NCBI RefSeq assembly: GCF_033568475.1
Contig: NC_133123.1
Span: 105,711,228-105,775,227, forward strand
DNA: 64,000 nucleotides
Reading direction: 5' to 3'
DNA from: Henckelia pumila
Taxonomy: Eukaryota; Streptophyta; Magnoliopsida; Lamiales; Gesneriaceae
Shown here: positions 58,745 to 64,000 of the stretch, one piece after another
How the letters are laid out: each line of letters opens with the position of its first letter
Position numbering within the stretch: the stretch's first letter is position 1
Made by a program: the position numbers and the translations under genes
Notes under the pieces: model-generated
What the model was told of the DNA's origin: nothing
Databases searched by the model: none
The model's input: only the letters and a program-made list of their open reading frames with translations

Positions 58745-59248
58745 ACTCCCTGACGATAGCCACATCAGAAATAACTGGTCGCTCTGGCAGCTCTGTCAAA
58801 GATAAACTGGCTAGAAATGGCTCGCACCCACTAAGTACAAGCCTCTGAGCTTGCAAAGTAGAAATGACTCGAGTCTTCCTCAAGCTCTTAGCAGCCTCAA
58901 ACCAAAACGGTTCCTCGCCCTCAGGCCTGACTAGTACTGACCTCTGCTGAAAATCTATCATCACCGCATTCTTCGTCATCCAATCCATCCCAAGAATCAG
59001 GTCAAACTCTGGCAAAGGTAGCACTATGAGGTCTGCTACCACTGACTGACCCTGCAAAAGCAATACAAGGTCTCTCACCAAGCTCCTGGTGGATAGCTCT
59101 TCCCCTGAGGGGATAGTAACTGAGAATCCAACCTCCAATTCCTCGCTCTGAATGCCCCTCTCAAGGGAAAAAGACTCCGATATAAAGGAATGGGTAGCCC
59201 CTGAGTCTAATAAGGCCCTCGTGGCTACGCCTGCCACAACAATCCTAC
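58745..59248 (-). pseudogene. Chromovirus D protease (second exon side)
   Basis: It begins in frame at 59248 after the inferred acceptor site: RIVVAGVATRALLDSGATHS with the DSG active site, then FDLILGMDWMTKNAVMID (the flap/ILG region), then the linker to RT. The reading frame (to 58680) leaves the pol frame near 58745, where one T of the expected FEDVFPSD codons is missing. It is a single-base frameshift in this copy or a sequencing error. Confidence 0.85.
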
Positions 59249-59475
59249 CTGCATAGCAGTAGTTACAACGACGAAATGTTGAAGTTAAAACCACGAGTTC
59301 TACTTAGGCTCATTCTAATTCAACAATTCCCAAACAAGATACTATTCATGCTAAACAGTCAAAGGTCCTAAGGCATGCAACAAGTTACTAGAGTATAACC
59401 TCAAACAAGCAAAGATTTAGAGTCGCATGCATCAACAAATCTTTAACTGCTCTAACCCAAAAGTTAAGATATTAC
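59249..59475 (-). other. Probable spliceosomal intron at the gag/protease junction of D
   Basis: On the minus strand the sequence reads CTCACAG, then GTAATATC at the donor, and CTATGCAG, then GTAGGATT at the acceptor. Both fit plant GT-AG consensus. The 227 bases are rich in T on the coding strand and AT-rich relative to the flanks. They contain stops and would shift the frame. Removing them joins TTLLTG to RIVVAG in frame, at a point where element A is continuous. Unspliced RNA would end Gag after about 13 further codons (stop 59432). Confidence 0.75.
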
Positions 59476-60472
59476 CTGTGAGAAGAGTAGTGTCTGGGTC
59501 GGCCTGCTCGGCCTCCATCACGAACACTCTGCCCTGCACGGGCCTCCTCAGCTCTGGACAATGGGTAGACATATGTCCTGGCTTCTTGCACTTGAAGCAA
59601 ACTCCAGCATCCTTCATACACTTCCCAAAATGCGGACGATGGCAAAACTGACAAATAGGCTTCTCCCCAGCCTTGGGAGGAACCTGTCTCTGGGCCTGAC
59701 GCCCCTGCGGTGCCTGCTGTCTCGGGGGTCCATGATACGGCTTCTTGCCGTGCTGCTGCTGCTGAGAGTGGCCCTGATGAGGGAAGGGCCTCTTGCCATG
59801 CGCCTCCGCGCTAATATCTCTCAGCGTCTGCTCGGACCTCAAGGCACGCCTCAGTGCTGAAGCATAATCAGATGGCTCAGCCATCAGCACATCCCTACGG
59901 ATGGTAGGTCGAAGCCCTACAAGAAAGTGCTCCAGCTTCTCTTTCTCATCATCTCCAATCAACGGTACGAAATGGCAGCCTCTCTCAAACTTCACCACGA
60001 ACTGGGCTACCGACAGATCACCCTGCCTCAAGCTCATAAACTCCGTCTTCAAACGGGCTCTCACATCAGCAGTAAAGTACTTCTCAAAGAACAACTTCTT
60101 GAACTCAGCCCAAGGTAGAGTAGCTGGGTTCACAATCTTCTCCATACCCTCCCACCAGAGGGCGGCATCATCCTGGAGGAGAAACACAGCACATCTCACT
60201 CTATCTGGATCTCCCATCTGCATATAGCGAAAGATCACCTCAAGGGAGCGGATCCAACCCTCCGCTATCAACGGATCAGTGGTGCCAGCGAAGTCCTTCG
60301 GATTCATCTTCCGAAACTGCTCATAAGTAGTCTCCGATCTAGCAACAGGAGCATCCACATGACGCTCGAGGATACGGGCCAATCCTGCTAGCACCTGCCC
60401 TCCTATATCCACCTGCGGAGCCGGTGGAGGCGGTGGAGGCGTAACTGCACGCGGATCATGACGACGAACCAT
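59432..60472 (-). CDS. Chromovirus D gag
   Basis: 346 codons from the ATG at 60472, about 205 bases downstream of the primer-binding site. A Pro-rich N-terminus (residues 11-19) is followed by a Ty3-type Gag body (FRKMNPKDFAGTTDP, WEGMEKIV, WAEFKKLFFEKYF, LRQGDLSVAQFVVKFERG), a Gln/His/Lys-rich basic stretch (225-270) and two zinc knuckles: CQFCHRPHFGKC (274-285) and CFKCKKPGHMSTHC (292-305). The last 13 codons after Gly333 lie in the inferred intron, so the frame as read gives Gag alone and splicing gives Gag-protease. No internal damage is seen. Confidence 0.92.
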   Translation of the reverse strand: MVRRHDPRAVTPPPPPPAPQVDIGGQVLAGLARILERHVDAPVARSETTYEQFRKMNPKDFAGTTDPLIAEGWIRSLEVIFRYMQMGDPDRVRCAVFLLQDDAALWWEGMEKIVNPATLPWAEFKKLFFEKYFTADVRARLKTEFMSLRQGDLSVAQFVVKFERGCHFVPLIGDDEKEKLEHFLVGLRPTIRRDVLMAEPSDYASALRRALRSEQTLRDISAEAHGKRPFPHQGHSQQQQHGKKPYHGPPRQQAPQGRQAQRQVPPKAGEKPICQFCHRPHFGKCMKDAGVCFKCKKPGHMSTHCPELRRPVQGRVFVMEAEQADPDTTLLTGNILTFGLEQLKIC

Positions 60473-60676
60473 CTAAACGCATTGAGAAAATCCAACATTC
60501 AAATTTCATGCCTTAGAAAATATTTTTACTTCAAATTTAAACTTCTCAATAACTCAAGAAACTAATACATCAAAACTTAAACAGATAGAGACATTAAACT
60601 TAAATCTTACAGACTTTGAGGCGAGATCCCCTGAGTTTCAGCAACCGGCAGTAGGCTCAGCCCAAACCAAGACCGT
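60473..60676 (-). other. Leader of chromovirus D
   Basis: These untranslated bases lie between primer-binding site and gag. They are AT-rich near gag. I see no hairpin array like that in the copia elements. Confidence 0.6.
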
Positions 60677-60688
60677 GCTCTGATACCA
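60677..60688 (-). other. Primer-binding site of chromovirus D
   Basis: The minus strand reads TGGTATCAGAGC, two bases inside the 5' LTR. Confidence 0.88.
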
Positions 60689-60690
60689 AC

Positions 60691-63684
60691 TGAAACGACC
60701 CTAACTACTCGCTACTAGACTATAATTAAAATAAAGGAAAATTACGGATTTTAAAAAATTTTGCCATGACCTATTTGTAAAACAAATAAGCCATCAAGAC
60801 TCAAACAGCAATTTAAATAAGGAAAGAAAATTGACTTCAAAACTTAAGTGCGTTAAACATAAACATGCAATCCTAGTAACCACCTCCCGGTTACAGCATA
60901 AAGTAAACTAAAGCATTTAAAATTAATTCCAACGATAATCATAAACTTGCAAAAGCGGAAAACGTACTTCAAAACATAAGCTGTAGCACAGGGAATGCAC
61001 ATCCTGGCTATAAATACTACAAGATCTCAAATAATACTTCATTATTACAAATTCGATAACTGTGCGGAAAAACATAAACTAAAAGGAAGCAACGGTCACT
61101 GGGCCTTGCACTACCGATGGCCTCATCCCAGTAGATCACGCCCCTCCGTCTCCTCCACAAAATCCTCACCTGCAAACATTCAAGCATAGTGAGTCTAAAG
61201 ACTCAACAAGCATAACTAGGATAATAACAAGGGTTTAAAATACGTGATGCAAAAACTCAACTTAAACTGTAATATGCATGAAACTAGAAAGATATAGAAA
61301 TCATGCATTAATGAACTCACACTATGATAAACTTTAATTTTCCTAACATTCAACTTAGACTCATGCATAACTGAAAGACTGACATCAATGCAAAACGAGT
61401 CAACTAAAATTGTGAAACTTTAACTTTTAAACTTTTCTTTACTTTTTCCTCTTAGAAATCCGATCCCTGATTTGTGACCCTCTGTTTCGATCATGATCAT
61501 GGCTGTAGTGCACTATTCCGGCAAGACGACGAGATTTCTCCCGACGAACTTAACCCCTCTATGGCAAGGAGACCGAGATGCCTCCCGATCCCACATTGCC
61601 CCTCTGTGGCAAGGGTAAACAAGATGTCTCTTGCTCCTTGCCTAACCTCTATAACCTCTTGGTGAGTAGACCGAGGCATCCCCCGGTCTAGCAACACCCC
61701 TCTTGTCACAAACAGATCACTTCATTCAAAAATATTTGCTTTCTTTTCCCTTTTCATTTATAAAGACTCAACTCATACATTAAATGACATGCAAACAAGT
61801 AAACTTCCTTTTTCTTTATTAAACTCAAGAACACGTCAAATGCACACGAATAAGCAATCTTTAAGACATGAGACTCGACTCGAAAATGTGAGTTTAAGGT
61901 GGATGAGTGGCTGCCCCTAAGTCCAAAGAAGACAACTTACCCAACAAAACCCTCAAACTTGACTTAACTCGAGCAAGTAAACCGAAAAGCCCTTAACTTT
62001 GTCATGCCTTATCCAAAACCCGTCCCGCTTGAACCGACACTCAACAAACACTCCAAATCATCCCAAGGAATAGGTGGTATCATCAAAAGATCAAAAGAGC
62101 AAATTTACAAAACACAAAAATCGGACAGCCCCTATTCAAAGGAAAAATCTGCACTTGCACCCAATTTTGAAAAATCCATAACTCACTCAATTCTTATCCG
62201 AATCGAGCCCATTTTATATCGACGCGACCACAACGTCATGAACTTTACCATGGAATAGCCTAACCCTGCCCAGACCTCAGCCACGACCCTGCCCTGCCCC
62301 ATGAACAGTGCTGCCCTGCACACTCACACACCTCCAATTCCAACAATTCAAACACTTAGCCCACTTTCCTCAACTTATCTCCACACCAAACACCCAAACA
62401 CCTCAAATAACCTCTCTTAGGACTTTTCCCAAACACTTGGGCTACACTCAATCCACACTTTCACAACACATATCAAGAACATCAAGAATTAACCATCAAA
62501 ACTCCAAAATGTTGAACAATCAATCAAGACCAATGCAAGACCATTACATACTTCAACATCAATTAAATTTCAGCCCCTACACATGCAAAATTTCGAAATT
62601 TAGGTCCTTATACATTCTGAAAATTCGAATTTTGGCAAGAACATCCATATAAATCCATGTCATTAAACATATACTCAACATTAAATCACATAAACTCAAC
62701 CCCATAACACATTTAGCAAAAATCAGCCCCTTAAATGCCCAAATTCGAAACCCTAACATCACAACATCATGCATTTTCGAAATTATTGCAAGAAGTCTTA
62801 AGGGTGGGGGTAGATATTGCTTGAATGTTAGCCCAAAGAAATAGTTACACTTGCCTTTCAACCTTTTACCCAAAAATTTCGAAAATAAGGGGAGATGGAG
62901 GGAAGAACTCTAGGTCAAACTCCAAGCTAAGCTCCTTGTGGAGCTCCTCCGGCAGTGGGGACGGCGGTGGACGGCGGCAGCGGTGGCTTGGGGCGGCGGA
63001 AGGCACTTGGCCGAGAGGGAGCTTCAAGGGAGAAGGGGGGTGGGCGGCTACTAGGGTTTAGAAGGGGCTAGGGTTTTTAATTGTGTTGAATGATTTATAT
63101 CTAGAGGGAAAAAAAATAATGGGAGTGAAAATTTTAAGTGGGAAAAATAATGAGAGTGTAGGGTTTTGGTGTGTGTGTGTGTGAGAATCTTGTACTATAA
63201 AAGTGCTAAAAGACAAATAAAAGTGCTACTTGCACTAAAGTAGCTCTTCACCTCAAAACTTGCACCTCTAAAACTTCTAAGTTTAAAATTTCAACTCTAA
63301 TCATTTTAATTGAAATTAAACTAGCCCGGATTTAATAAAATCCTATCTTATGAAAAGTTTAGGATATAAACTCAAGGAAATAATAAAATTGCTTTCCGAC
63401 CCCCGAAAAGTTCGAAATTTACATTCCCGGCCAAAATCCTCTTTTTCCTCTAACTTAAAAATCTTAAAAGTGAAAGTCTTGAAAATATGCCACCGAAGCC
63501 CACCATTGTCGCCTGCCGGGACAGAAACTTACTAGACCAAACAATTCAAGGCATTTAATCCAAATAAATCGAACAATTCTATCTTTAACTAAAACTTAAA
63601 CAATTAACTTCAAGAAATTAAAATATAAATACTAAAAATAATTTTAGGCATGATTTTCAAATTTTAGAAGTTCTTGGTGCTACA
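60691..63684 (-). repeat. 5' LTR of chromovirus D
   Basis: It is 2994 bp, with the same ends as 52836-55832 and nearly identical throughout. The GT run at 63170-63181 is shorter. GCAAC follows directly. Confidence 0.94.
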
Positions 63685-63689
63685 GCAAC

Positions 63690-63946
63690 TCCTTAGTTTC
63701 CTCCGGATTGCTCCTATAAGCTGGACGATTCGACAATGCACTCCCGGGTACCAAGTCAATTTGGTGTTCAATTCCCCTCAAAGGTGGTAATCCTTGAGGT
63801 AGTTCCTCCGGAAATAAATCATCGAACTCCTGCAAGAGAGAAACAATAATGCTCGGAAGATCTCCGGCTATATCACTTGTGTTAAGGAGTACTTCCTTAT
63901 AAATCATCAACACAAGCGGAATTTGAGAATTCACAACATCTCTCAA
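63690..63946 (-). pseudogene. Gypsy C pol, segment between protease and RT
   Basis: The open frame gives LLQEFDDLFPEELPQGLPPL, GIEHQIDLVPGSALSNRPAY and NPEETKELL, the conserved entry to RT in plant gypsy pol. It is cut at 63689 by D and its continuation is at 52830. Upstream sequence to the window edge should be more of the same linker. Confidence 0.88.
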
Positions 63947-64000
63947 CTCACTCTTTTGGGCTATATATATATTTTTTTCAGCCTCTTTTCGCTCAAATTT
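63947..64000 (-). other. Gypsy C internal sequence at window edge
   Basis: This continues gypsy C upstream of the RT entry. It is too short to assign further. Confidence 0.5.

Larger units (their letters stand above)
52836..63684 (-). mobile_element. Chromovirus D: nearly intact Tekay-like Ty3/gypsy element
   Basis: It is 10.85 kb with two LTRs near 3.0 kb, a tRNA-iMet primer site, open gag, protease and a 955-codon pol with chromodomain, a polypurine tract and a perfect TSD. By eye the LTRs differ at about 20-25 positions (under 1%), so it inserted recently. The only coding damage seen is one missing base between protease and RT. Gag and protease are separated by what looks like an intron. 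Confidence 0.95.
24937..64000 (+). mobile_element. Tat-2: Tat-lineage Ty3/gypsy element, split by two insertions, right end outside window
   Basis: Its pieces are 24937-26232 (LTR, primer site, start of gag) and 44874-49429 (rest of gag, protease, RT, two RNase H segments, integrase). Chromovirus A separates them, with TAAAG duplicated on both sides (26228-26232, 44874-44878). Gypsy C begins at 49430 within the integrase tail, so the remainder of Tat-2 must lie right of the window. Many in-frame stops mark it as the oldest element of the nest. Confidence 0.85.
49430..64000 (-). mobile_element. Gypsy C: Ty3/gypsy element, split by D, right end outside window
   Basis: It covers 49430-52835 (3' LTR, integrase, RNase H, RT) and 63690-64000 (protease-to-RT linker). 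Chromovirus D lies between, with GCAAC duplicated at 52831-52835 and 63685-63689. The pol type ([30 protein letters not shown]) is a chromovirus-like clade distinct from A and D. Its exact lineage is left open. Confidence 0.85.

Overview
This window is plant heterochromatin-type DNA made almost entirely of nested LTR retrotransposons. No host gene, tRNA, rRNA or CRISPR was found. An angiosperm with a repeat-rich genome is implied by Ty1/copia elements primed by initiator tRNA-Met, chromodomain-bearing Ty3/gypsy chromoviruses, and Tat-lineage Ty3/gypsy elements with a second RNase H and an antisense extra ORF. The species cannot be named from the sequence.

Left part (1-24,936), an older patchwork. 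A minus-strand gypsy-type element (R1) enters from the left and shows its 5' LTR at 1770-3230. It sits against a heavily decayed plus-strand gypsy pol (3231-6735) and the start of that element's 3' LTR (6736-6984). This LTR is cut and joined to a copia fragment, followed by LTR-internal-LTR of the same copia family (copia B, 8067-17512), so three units lie in tandem. Next comes the 3' half of a Tat-lineage element (Tat-1, 17513-23551): integrase, a minisatellite-like array, an antisense extra ORF and a 3' LTR. Sequence without recognisable coding follows to 24,936.

Right part (24,937-64,000), a clear four-level nest with target-site duplications (TSDs). A second Tat element (Tat-2, plus strand, leaving the window at the right) is split twice. 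First, chromovirus A (minus, 26233-44873, TSD TAAAG) lies in its gag. A is split by copia A (plus, 30665-42023, TSD CTCTC), and copia A is split by an antisense solo LTR of its own family (35721-37588, TSD TGTTT). Second, gypsy C (minus, 49430 to beyond 64000) lies in the integrase tail of Tat-2 and is split by chromovirus D (minus, 52836-63684, TSD GCAAC). By-eye LTR differences agree with this order: copia A and D differ by under about 1%, A by roughly 1.5-2%.

Function. The genes encode Gag, aspartic protease, reverse transcriptase, RNase H and integrase. Most are broken. D is nearest to intact: gag and a 955-residue pol are open, with one single-base frameshift between protease and RT and a probable 227-nt spliceosomal intron at the gag/protease junction. 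The most interesting signals are RNA-level: arrays of consecutive perfect hairpins in the leaders of both copia elements, whose stems differ in sequence while the architecture persists; the D intron, absent from related element A; and palindromic repeat arrays with bZIP-type motifs just upstream of the TATA boxes of A and R1.
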